From contig NC_044019.1 of NCBI RefSeq assembly GCF_900496995.4, positions 3,162,001-3,226,000 of the forward strand: a DNA stretch of 64,000 nucleotides. The letters run 5' to 3'. Below the pieces are notes generated by a model, which saw nothing but the letters and a program-made list of their open reading frames with translations, ran no database searches and was not told where the DNA came from. Below are positions 56,812 to 64,000 of this stretch, one piece after another; the stretch's first letter is position 1, and every line of letters begins with the position of its first letter. Position numbers and translations under genes: made by a program. Source of the stretch: Aquila chrysaetos chrysaetos (Eukaryota > Chordata > Aves > Accipitriformes > Accipitridae).

Positions 56812-56827
56812 CCCCTTAATTAAGGGG
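56812..56827. promoter_or_regulatory. 16-bp perfect palindrome CCCCTTAATTAAGGGG with adjacent TAATT sites
   Basis: Self-complementary over 16 bp with the same TTAATTAA core as the element 632 bp upstream, followed within 25 bp by TAATTG and CTAATTGG. This makes a compact cluster of homeodomain-type cores. Confidence 0.45.
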
Positions 56828-57988
56828 AGGTAATTGTACTAATTGGGGAGCTGGGGGGGGGGGGGATGGGTGAGGAGGAAGCTGTGCCAATCAGAAATAT
56901 GCTGGCATGCGGAGACACGTGCGTTTTGTCACGTGCAAGTCTGGGATTCGCAGCCAGTCCTGTGCGTCTGTCTAAGATGAGTCTGTGACTGTCGGTCTCT
57001 TTTGTTGGGGAAGTGGGTCACGGCACCCCTGGTACCTGCCTTTCCAGGCACGGCAAGGCAGAGGGGGGATGCGACAGCCTCCTCCCCATCCTTCCCTCCT
57101 CCCCATCCTTCTCTTTCTCTCGGGATGGAGCCGGTGGCCCTGCTCCAAGCGGCTCTGCTGGCTGGAGCTCGGGGAGAGACCTTTGCCCCATGCGTCCTCT
57201 CAAACAGCACCTCCAAGCGCTATTTCCAGCTTCTTAAGTTGGTATTTTTTTACAGCGTGATGCTCGAGGGGGAGCATCCCCTGCCATGCCAGTAGCCCCC
57301 TGCGAGGGATGGCGTCCCCCAAGGGCTCTCCCTCGCCGCCCAGCCACGGGTGCTGCTGGATGGGGCCGACCGTTCCTGCATGGCCCTGGGTGTCCGAGGG
57401 TGCTGGGGCTCCTCGCGGTGGGTGCTGGGCAGGAGCAGTCCGCGGAGCGGGTTTGTAAAGGAGGGCCCGCAAGTATTGCTGTTGGCACGGCGTGTTTTGG
57501 GCTGAGAAGAGACCTGCCAGGGCATTGCGTTCCCGGCGAGGTGTGCCCCGAGCCCTGGCTGGGGGGGACGGTGCCGGTGTAACTGATCTCCGGTGTGTTC
57601 GGAGCACGTATGGCAGCAGCCGCTCCGGAGAGCAGAGCCTGGGCGGAGGAGCGGCTCCGGGGAGCTCGGCGGTGGTAGGGAGCCAGGGTCCGGCGGTGGC
57701 GGCTCCTGTGCCGGCAGGGCCGGGCTGGGCTGCCCGCGTTGACCAAGCAATGCCTCGTGCCCCTGTGAAATGGGGTTGCCAAATGGCTGTGCCTCCCTCG
57801 CCTGCCCGGATCTCCGGTCTGCCCAAACCGTGCCACCCCTCGGCACCCCGGTGCTGTCCTGCAGGTCCAGTGGTCTATTCCCATGTCCGTTGGCTGTGGG
57901 GTCTCTCGGGCAAGTTCGTAGAAACTGGACGTGCCTGGCGGTCATTCCTCCTCCCGCATCACCCCGTGGCTGTGCCGCTTCTTTACAG

Positions 57989-58155
57989 ATCTCCGACATC
58001 TACATCAGCGGGGAGTCAGGGGATATGTCGGCCAAGGAGAAGCTGCTTCTGTGGACACAGAAGGTGACGGCGGGTTACATCGGGGTGAAGTGCACCAACT
58101 TCTCGTCATGCTGGAGCGATGGGAAGATGTTCAACGCGCTCATCCACAGATACAG
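57989..58155 (+). CDS. MACF1: MACF1 common exon 6 (CH2)
   Basis: 167 nt, enters phase 0, leaves phase 2; acceptor TTTACAG|ATC, donor TACAG|GTAGGC. It encodes [20 protein letters not shown] through the [14 protein letters not shown] core of CH2. It is spliced to exon 5 in full-ABD isoforms or to the internal MGNSLGC exon in the CH2-only isoform. Confidence 0.98.
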
Positions 58156-59395
58156 GTAGGCAGGAAGGTGCGGCGGAGAGCATTGTCTGGGTGGGAGGAA
58201 GGGCTGTGGGGACCTCCTGGGGGTCCCTGCCCACCGCTGCGGTTGGTGATGGTCCGGAGTGCTTGGAGATGTAGGTGAGGCTCGCAGGGAGCAATGTCAC
58301 TTTTACCTGGAAATCATCTCTTCTGCTAGGTAGCTGGGGGGTGGATGCTTGGAAAGAGCAACAAATAGATCGTGTTGCAAGGAAAAACATCTTGAATGAG
58401 GTTGGGGAGAGAGGCAAAAAAGAAAAGCTTTTAAACCGGGAGTGCTGCAGCATTTTATGTGTTAGCGCTGCCCTTTCTGCTCTCTGTGAATAGCAGCACT
58501 TTCATCCGCGCTTTCATCCAAGGATCTCTGAGCTCTCCAGAGCAGCAATTAAACCTCTCCCAGTTCCTTGAGAGACAGCACAGCCCCACACACCTTCCGC
58601 CTGCTCAGTGTAGGCAGTGAGTCAGGGCTGGGGCCAGCAGGACCGGCTTCTGCCCTGGCTGCTTGGTCAAGGGGACTTGGCATGGCCTTGAGAGACCGCA
58701 GGAGAATAGCAAAGGCCCTGTGAGAAAGCATCTCCCGGTAGCTGGAAATAGCACTGCCCTCCTGCGCTGCTCTGTGCTCGCTCGTGGCCGGGAGGAGCGG
58801 TCAGGGTTTAGCTGGGAAGGACTTGCAAGGCTGCTGCGGGCAGGAGCGGGCAGGAGATGGGGTGCGCGGTGGGCAGCAGACTCGTGGTCCACAGAGACTG
58901 GGATTTTCCTGGCTCCGCTGCGCTCGTTTGCGGTTCGTTTGTGCTCTGCAGTTTGCCGGTGGCGGTCTGTTCCCAGCACAGGGCTGGCAGCACCCATGCC
59001 TGCTGCTTCCCCTCTGCTCTGCTGCGGACAAAAGGCTCTGCCCGCATCCTCCGGAGAGGTGTAAACACCCCGCTTTGGGGCTGTTTCATTGCACCTCTTC
59101 CCAGGGAGGGCTTGCAGTCCCAGCCCGGCACGCTGCGTACAGAGCGGGTGCTGGAAAGGGCAGGTCCCAGAGCAGCATAAGAGGTTTTGCTTGACAGCCT
59201 GAACATCCCCTTCCCAAAAGGGATGAGGTGGGGAGGTGCTGCAGCCCGGGTCCCCTCAGAGAGCCACCAGCCTGGGACAGGAGCTCAGATGAGCCCTCGG
59301 GAACCACCTGGGGCTGCGGTGCCCGTCCGGGATGCTCTGCCCCTGGGCACCTTGCGCTGTTTGGCAATGTCACGACTTTGGTGTACGTCTTGCAG
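58156..59395. other. MACF1: MACF1 intron
   Basis: 1.2 kb; nothing beyond splice signals recognised. Confidence 0.7.
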
Positions 59396-59508
59396 GCCAG
59401 ATCTGGTGGACATGGAGAGGGTGCAGATCCAGAGTAACCGGGAGAACCTGGAGCAGGCCTTCGAGATCGCCGAGCGGCTGGGGGTCACGCGGCTGCTGGA
59501 TGCCGAAG
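59396..59508 (+). CDS. MACF1: MACF1 common exon 7 (CH2)
   Basis: 113 nt, acceptor CTTGCAG|GCC, donor GAAG|GTGGGT, enters phase 2, leaves phase 1. It encodes [20 protein letters not shown] through [13 protein letters not shown], the C-terminal half of CH2. Confidence 0.98.
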
Positions 59509-59600
59509 GTGGGTGGCTGAGGGAAGCGGCTGGTGCGGGGAGATGCCAACCTCTCTGCCCGCTCCCGTTCCTCATTGCCTTTCTGCTTCTCCCTTGCCAG

Positions 59601-59707
59601 ACGTGGACGTCCCCTCTCCGGATGAGAAATCCGTGATAACTTACGTGTCTTCAATCTACGATGCCTTTCCCAAAGTCCCCGAGGGAGGAGAAGGGATCAG
59701 TGCTATT
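59601..59707 (+). CDS. MACF1: MACF1 common exon 8 (end of CH2, start of plakin domain)
   Basis: 107 nt, acceptor CTTGCCAG|AC, donor GCTATT|GTAAGC, enters phase 1, leaves phase 0. It encodes [20 protein letters not shown] then [16 protein letters not shown]. DVDxPxPDEKSxITYVSSxYDAFP is the CH2-end signature of spectraplakins. The donor has T before GT instead of the usual G. Confidence 0.97.
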
Positions 59708-60170
59708 GTAAGCATCACTGCGGGCTGAGAGGTTGGGACAGAGATTTGGGAGGCAGCTGGGAAGGGTTTGGAGGTTCCCTGTCCACTCTAGCAGATGGCT
59801 GATGGGTGGAAGAGACTCGGGGGGAGGAAGGAACTTCCCCATTAGCGTGTCTGCCCTGTGAACCGCCGGTGTGCCTGTAGGGCCGTGGCGTTCTCCAGGC
59901 TCTGCAGGTTCTGCCATGGGTTTTGAGCTCATGGGAAAGCTGAACTGGCTTCCAGGGAGCAGCTTGCAAGGAGGATCCTCCTCCTCCTCCTCCTCCTCCT
60001 TCTTCCTGTACCTGGGATGGCATCACAGCAGGGAGGCACAAGCGAACGATCCGCCCCGTAGCTGTGTCCTCGGTTCCCTCCGTGCTCTGCTCGGCAGGGC
60101 TGGGCTCTGCCTCTCCCCCGCGGAGACCTGCCTGCCGGCAGTGCTCTGCAAGGGTGCTCTCGCCCTGCAG
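59708..60170. other. MACF1: MACF1 intron with (CTC)n microsatellite
   Basis: A pure (TCC)n stretch at about 59975-60003 lies in a 463-bp intron. The acceptor CGCCCTGCAG is strong. Confidence 0.75.
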
Positions 60171-60290
60171 GAGGTGGATTCGAGGTGGCTGGAGTACCAG
60201 AGCCGCGTGGAGTCCCTCATCTCGTGGATCAAGCAGCACACGATACTCATGTCAGATAAATCCTTCCCCCAGAACCCTGTAGAGCTAAAG
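60171..60290 (+). CDS. MACF1: MACF1 common exon 9 (plakin domain)
   Basis: 120 nt, phase 0 to 0, acceptor CCCTGCAG|GAG, donor CTAAAG|GTAGGT. It encodes EVDSRWLEYQSRVESLISWI through MSDKSFPQNPVELK, the first spectrin-repeat helices of the plakin domain. Confidence 0.97.
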
Positions 60291-60395
60291 GTAGGTCCTG
60301 GACAAGGTCCCTCCGCAGTGTCCCATGTGCTCGGTGCCGAGAGCTGGGTGGTGGCGTTCCCCAGGGTGGTTTCTGATGAGCCTTTCTCATCCCAG

Positions 60396-60491
60396 GCACT
60401 TTATAACCAGTACATACACTTCAAAGAAACTGAAATCCCAGCGAAAGAGCAGGAAAAAGGAAGGATAGAGGAGCTCTACAAACTGTTAGAG
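60396..60491 (+). CDS. MACF1: MACF1 common exon 10 (plakin domain)
   Basis: 96 nt, phase 0 to 0, acceptor CATCCCAG|GCA, donor TTAGAG|GTAAGT. It encodes ALYNQYIHFKETEIPAKEQE through RIEELYKLLE. Helical spectrin-repeat sequence. The preceding intron is only 105 bp. Confidence 0.97.
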
Positions 60492-60748
60492 GTAAGTACC
60501 ATCGTGGCTACCCAGAGGCTTGTAGGTGGGAGTGTTGTGCTTTTAGCAAGACTAAAGTGTGCTCAGTTCGGGTTTATTTTGGAACAGAGAAGTGGAAATA
60601 ACCCTCAGGGTAAATGATGTAGCAAGCGGCACGCTGCAGGAGCAGAGGCAGAGCTGTTGCCTTATAGCCCCACTTTCCTTGCTGTAGTCTCTCTCTAGCC
60701 AGCTCGAGGAGGAGGTAAGGAATGCCGTTCTCTTGATGTTTTCCTCAG

Positions 60749-60876
60749 GTATGGATTGAATTCGGACGCATCAAGTTGCCCCAGGGCTACCACCCCAATG
60801 ACGTGGAGGAGGAGTGGGGCAAGCTCATCATAGAGATGCTGGAGCGCGAGAAGCTCCTGCGGCCAGCGGTGGAGAG
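60749..60876 (+). CDS. MACF1: MACF1 common exon 11 (plakin domain)
   Basis: 128 nt, enters phase 0, leaves phase 2; acceptor TCCTCAG|GTA, donor GAGAG|GTCGGT. It encodes [20 protein letters not shown] through LLRPAVE. The donor departs from GTRAGT at +3/+4 but is placed exactly where the frame to the next exon requires it. Confidence 0.96.
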
Positions 60877-60991
60877 GTCGGTGCTCTGCCCGTGGCAGGC
60901 AGAGTCCCCTGCGGGGATGTTCCCGGCTCCCCTGGCTGGAGGGACATCCCAAAGCCTGCCTCTCTCATTCTCTTTCCCTCTGTCATCGCAG

Positions 60992-61085
60992 GCTGGAATT
61001 GCTGCTACAAATCGCTAACAAAATCCAGAATGGTGCTCTGAGCTGTGAAGAAAAACTCACTCTCGCAAAGAACACGCTGCAAGCG
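60992..61085 (+). CDS. MACF1: MACF1 common exon 12 (plakin domain)
   Basis: 94 nt, enters phase 2, leaves phase 0; acceptor TCATCGCAG|GCTG, donor CAAGCG|GTGAGT. It encodes (R)[20 protein letters not shown] through KNTLQA, part of the plakin-domain spectrin repeats. Confidence 0.97.
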
Positions 61086-61861
61086 GTGAGTGGGGGGTGT
61101 TATTTTCCTCCTGCTAATTTTTTATTTATTTATTTTGTTTTCCTGCCTCTTCTTTTATGTCCATCTCTTCCTCTCTCTTCTGCGTGGGTTGGTGGGTTCC
61201 CCTGGACAGCTTTCCTTTCTCTTCTGACATTGAGCCTATCTCAGAGGGGCCGTAGGGGCGGTGGTGGATACCTGGTGATCTATGGCACGAGGACCTTGGG
61301 GACAGGGGGGCAGGGGAACAGCCTGGCTGTGCAGCAGGCTGCCTTGGGGGATGCAGCTAGTGAGGCTGGACGTCTGCAGAGGTGCTGGCTTAGAGGAGAA
61401 CTGCAGTTCTGGGAAAGCTTGTTGTATAATGAGGCTTAAAACCCTAAAAATCTGTTTTATTTGTCTAAAAGACTGGCAGAAAGACTCAGTTGCAGACTTG
61501 TAGCTACCTGGGTAGGGAGTAGATTTCTGAAGACAGGTGTCTTGTTCTGGGAGAAAGAGATGTAAGGGCTGGGAGCTAAAAATGGTTACACCCAAGCAAG
61601 AAATGAGATGCACGTTTAAGTGACCGTCCATGGGACTAACCACGGGAGCCCATCACTAGAAGCTTTCAGTTCGTCTGCAGGAGCTTTTCTAAAGGGGATG
61701 TCCTGGGTGTGGTGTAAGTGATGAACTCGTGTTCTTCCGCTCAAGTCAAGCTTGTGGATCAAAGGGTCTTTTTGGTCTCAAAGTTGATGCTGGGCTGCTA
61801 TCGTGTTCTATGTGCCTGGGCTGAGGGGACCCAGCCCTCAGCCTCCTCTCTCTCGGTGCAG
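61086..61861. other. MACF1: MACF1 intron
   Basis: 776 bp with a TTTATTTATTTATT stretch near 61120-61140; nothing else recognised. Confidence 0.7.
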
Positions 61862-62016
61862 GATGCTGCTCACCTGGAGTCAGGCCAGCCGGTGCAGTAC
61901 GAATCCGACGTGGTCGTGTATCTGCAGGAGTGTGAAGGGCTCATCCGCCAGCTACAGGTGGATGTGCAGATCCTTCGGGATGAGAATTACTACCAGCTGG
62001 AGGAGCTGGTGTTCAG
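61862..62016 (+). CDS. MACF1: MACF1 common exon 13 (plakin domain)
   Basis: 155 nt, enters phase 0, leaves phase 2; acceptor CTCGGTGCAG|GAT, donor TTCAG|GTGAGA. It encodes DAAHLESGQPVQYESDVVVY through DENYYQLEELVF. ECEGLIRQLQVDVQILRDENYY is the typical plakin spectrin-repeat block shared with dystonin. Confidence 0.97.
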
Positions 62017-62155
62017 GTGAGAGGGGCCATGTCCGAGATGGTCTGTGGATGGAGAAACGTGGTCAGGGGCTGATGCATGGGGCTCCTCTACCCTGTTGTG
62101 GGGAAGGAGGGAGAGTGCCTGCATCTTCTCACCCGCGCCTTGCTTGCTCCTCCAG

Positions 62156-62432
62156 GATCATGCGGCTGCAAGACGAGCTGGTGACGCTGAGGCTGGAATG
62201 CACTAACCTGTACAGAAAAGGCCACTTCTCCACCCTGGAGCTGGTGCCCTCTTCCATGCTGAGCACGATGCACTTGAAGGGCGAGTCCCTGACGAAAGGG
62301 CTGCACACCTCCTCTGCCTCCTGGTTTCGGAAGCCCATGACCAGGACAGAGCTGGTGGCCATCTCCTCTTCTGAAGATGAAGGCAGCCTCCGGTTTGTGT
62401 ACGAGCTGCTGGCCTGGGTGGAGGAAATGCAG
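62156..62432 (+). CDS. MACF1: MACF1 common exon 14 (plakin domain)
   Basis: 277 nt, enters phase 2, leaves phase 0; acceptor CTCCTCCAG|GATC, donor ATGCAG|GTGAGT. It encodes (R)IMRLQDELVTLRLECTNLYR, then a Ser/Thr-rich linker (SLTKGLHTSSASWFRKPMTR) and AISSSEDEGSLRFVYELLAW. The linker with SSSEDEG is probably phosphorylated and interrupts two spectrin repeats. Confidence 0.97.
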
Positions 62433-62879
62433 GTGAGTGCTGGTTCTCTGGGCCAAATTACCTGCCTCCGCTCACACTGATGTGGAAAGGTAGGAAGCTG
62501 GCCTGGGCTTTTTCCTGCCTTTATCTGTCAATAATTGCTTTGATGGTTCAAAGTTTCTGGAGAGCACCGACACTTTTGTCTTGAGTTGGGTTTTCTCTCT
62601 TGTGATCCTGCTGATCAGTGGGATCAGAAGATCCTTTCAAAGCTGGAAGCAAATCTGTACTGATGCAGTCAGTCCTTTGGTCTTATGTGGGTGTGAAGCT
62701 TGTGTAGGCTGTCCCAGAAATAATTCAGTGTTGGAGAGCTGGCTTAGGACCTTCTACCAGGACTGGCATGGTGTTTGTTCCATCTTGAGTGACCTAGGAG
62801 GTTTACTTGCCCTCGTGTCCTTTTGAGATATGCTCCTGCAGATGAGGAGTGCTGACTTGGACCTCTTGGCCTGTTTCAG
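62433..62879. other. MACF1: MACF1 intron
   Basis: 447 bp with no other feature recognised. Confidence 0.7.
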
Positions 62880-63008
62880 ATGAGACTGGAGCGGGCAGAG
62901 TGGGGGACAGACCTGCCAAGCGTGGAAACCCAGCTGGAGACCCAGCGGCACGTCCACAGCAGCGTGGAGGACCTGGGCTCCAGTGTAAAGGAGGCCAGGA
63001 TGTACGAG
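62880..63008 (+). CDS. MACF1: MACF1 common exon 15 (plakin domain)
   Basis: 129 nt, phase 0 to 0, acceptor CTGTTTCAG|ATG, donor TACGAG|GTACGG. It encodes MRLERAEWGTDLPSVETQLE through SSVKEARMYE, a helical spectrin-repeat segment. The internal Met at the first codon is not a start. Confidence 0.97.
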
Positions 63009-63280
63009 GTACGGCGGCACGGGCTGGGTGACACTTTATGGCACGTGTGCGGGAAGTCGAGGGCATCGGGATCGGCTCTTGTGGGTAAAGGTGCCTGGGG
63101 CAGAGGTGTTTATTAAGGACGGAGCTTCTGAATTGATGCTGGGCTGGTGCAAGAGGCTGCTGCCCTAAGCATCCTCTGCCCCTCCTCTTGCTCACACAAA
63201 GCTGGGGAGAAAGATTTGGAGATGGAGTTTCAAGTGATGCTGTCCTGTGTCAGGTAACAGGAGCATTTTTCCTCCTTCAG

Positions 63281-63358
63281 GGTAAAATGTCTCAGAACTT
63301 CCGCGCTAGCTACACAGAGACGCTTGGCAAGCTGGAGACGCAGTACTGCAAGCTGATG
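63281..63358 (+). CDS. MACF1: MACF1 common exon 16 (plakin domain)
   Basis: 78 nt, phase 0 to 0, acceptor CTCCTTCAG|GGT, donor CTGATG|GTGAGT. It encodes [20 protein letters not shown] through QYCKLM. Confidence 0.96.
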
Positions 63359-63505
63359 GTGAGTGGGCTTCTAGCACTGCCCGGGGAGCGCGGGGTCCAT
63401 CCCTGCCACCCTGCTCCGGAGCATCCCTGCTCTGCCACTGGGGAGGGGGGAAGAAACTGGTCGCCTTCAGAGCAGGGAAGAGGAATCACGCTTCCTTGTG
63501 TCCAG

Positions 63506-63667
63506 GAAACCTCGACCTTCCGACTAAGACACCTCCAGAGCTTGCATGGGTTTGTGTCTCGGGCCACTGCTGAGCTGATTTGGCTGAACGAGAAGGAGGA
63601 GGAGGAACTGGCCTACGACTGGAGTGACAATAACCCTAACATTGCAGCCAAGAAAAACTACTTCTTG
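63506..63667 (+). CDS. MACF1: MACF1 common exon 17 (plakin domain), last exon in window
   Basis: 162 nt, phase 0 to 0, acceptor TGTCCAG|GAA, donor TTCTTG|GTGAGT. It encodes [20 protein letters not shown] through [16 protein letters not shown] to [22 protein letters not shown] is a plakin-family hallmark. The gene continues beyond the window: SH3 insert, plakin repeats, the spectrin rod, EF hands and GAR domain should follow. Via the 9648 start, 723 residues are encoded to this point. Confidence 0.97.
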
Positions 63668-64000
63668 GTGAGTGACCCCGGGGCAGGGCTGGTGGGATGG
63701 GTGCTCTCTTGGTTGTGCTGCTGCTGCTTTTGATCTGATGTGGGACCTTCTGCTACCAACACACCTGAAGTCCCTGGAGGTTTCATGCTCCTTCCCAAGT
63801 CACTGAGCTTGTAGCTCATGAGTGCAGCTGATGAAAGAGCTCTCCCTAGAGCAGAAAGTGCAAAAAAGTGTTCAATTGAGTTTCCATTGAAAAAGCATCA
63901 AAAGATGTCTTTTTGGCACTATTTGGAACTAAAAGCATCTTTAACTAGCAGGGGAAAAAAAAAAAGTCTGAGCTAAAGAGGAAAATTGATTCCTCTTTAA
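63668..64000. other. MACF1: MACF1 intron, truncated by window end
   Basis: AT-richer intronic DNA with an A run at about 63954-63964. No exon recognised. Confidence 0.7.

Larger units (their letters stand above)
55182..57988. other. MACF1: MACF1 intron after internal first exon
   Basis: No exon supported. Contains two 16-bp perfect palindromes centred on TTAATTAA (56180-56195 and 56812-56827), a G run near 56854-56865 and GC-rich unique sequence. Ends with the acceptor CTTTACAG of the CH2 exon. Confidence 0.6.

Noticed and set aside
1..64000. Transposable elements, endogenous viral copies, tRNA/rRNA genes, CRISPR arrays
   Set aside because: I saw no CR1-type 3' ends, LTR pairs, tRNA box A/B cloverleafs or regularly spaced direct repeats with unique spacers. 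RepeatMasker and tRNAscan would be decisive.

Overview
The window is vertebrate nuclear DNA, most probably from a bird. Evidence for a bird: very high G+C with long G runs, short introns, dense minisatellites, no recognisable mammalian SINE/LINE copies, and compact NDUFS5-MACF1 linkage (the same neighbours as in human 1p34 from memory; in chicken I believe a microchromosome). All genes supported here are on the + strand. No prokaryotic, viral, CRISPR, tRNA or rRNA feature was recognised.

Layout. (1) 0.4-2.0 kb: NDUFS5, a complex I accessory subunit, with two coding exons encoding 106 aa, a CpG-rich promoter and AGTAAA poly(A) signals. (2) 2-9.6 kb: intergenic DNA with one orphan exon-like segment at 2.8 kb, two AT-richer candidate enhancers carrying consensus AP-1 sites, and a large CpG island (7.2-8.8 kb) that probably starts MACF1. 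(3) 9.6-45.6 kb: the MACF1 alternative-first-exon zone. At least four separate coding first exons (9648, 15590, 26860, 39017) all end in splice phase 1, as needed to join the common exon at 45661. They give the same spectrin-plakin body different N-termini: an SER-repeat/PGDTLPWNLP type, an AYEDVLERYK type, a short MNSEKY type and a membrane-anchor type. (4) 45.7-51.6 kb: common exons encoding calponin-homology domain 1 (CH1), with a candidate 36-nt in-frame cassette exon at 47951 in the slot of plectin exon 3-alpha. (5) 54-55.2 kb: an internal promoter and first exon starting MGNSLGC, predicted to be myristoylated/palmitoylated and polybasic. It lies after CH1 and before CH2, so it would give a CH2-only, membrane-targeted isoform. 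(6) 58-63.7 kb: CH2 and the start of the plakin domain (spectrin repeats), with introns of about 90 bp to 1.2 kb. The window ends in an intron; most of MACF1 lies downstream.

MACF1 is a giant cytolinker: CH1-CH2 bind actin, the plakin and spectrin-repeat rods space the molecule, and the C-terminus (outside the window) binds microtubules. The main interest is how one compact locus encodes a set of interchangeable targeting N-termini that parallels plectin first exons 1c, 1f, 1e and 1b plus the plectin 3-alpha microexon. The plectin and dystonin comparisons are from memory, not from alignment.
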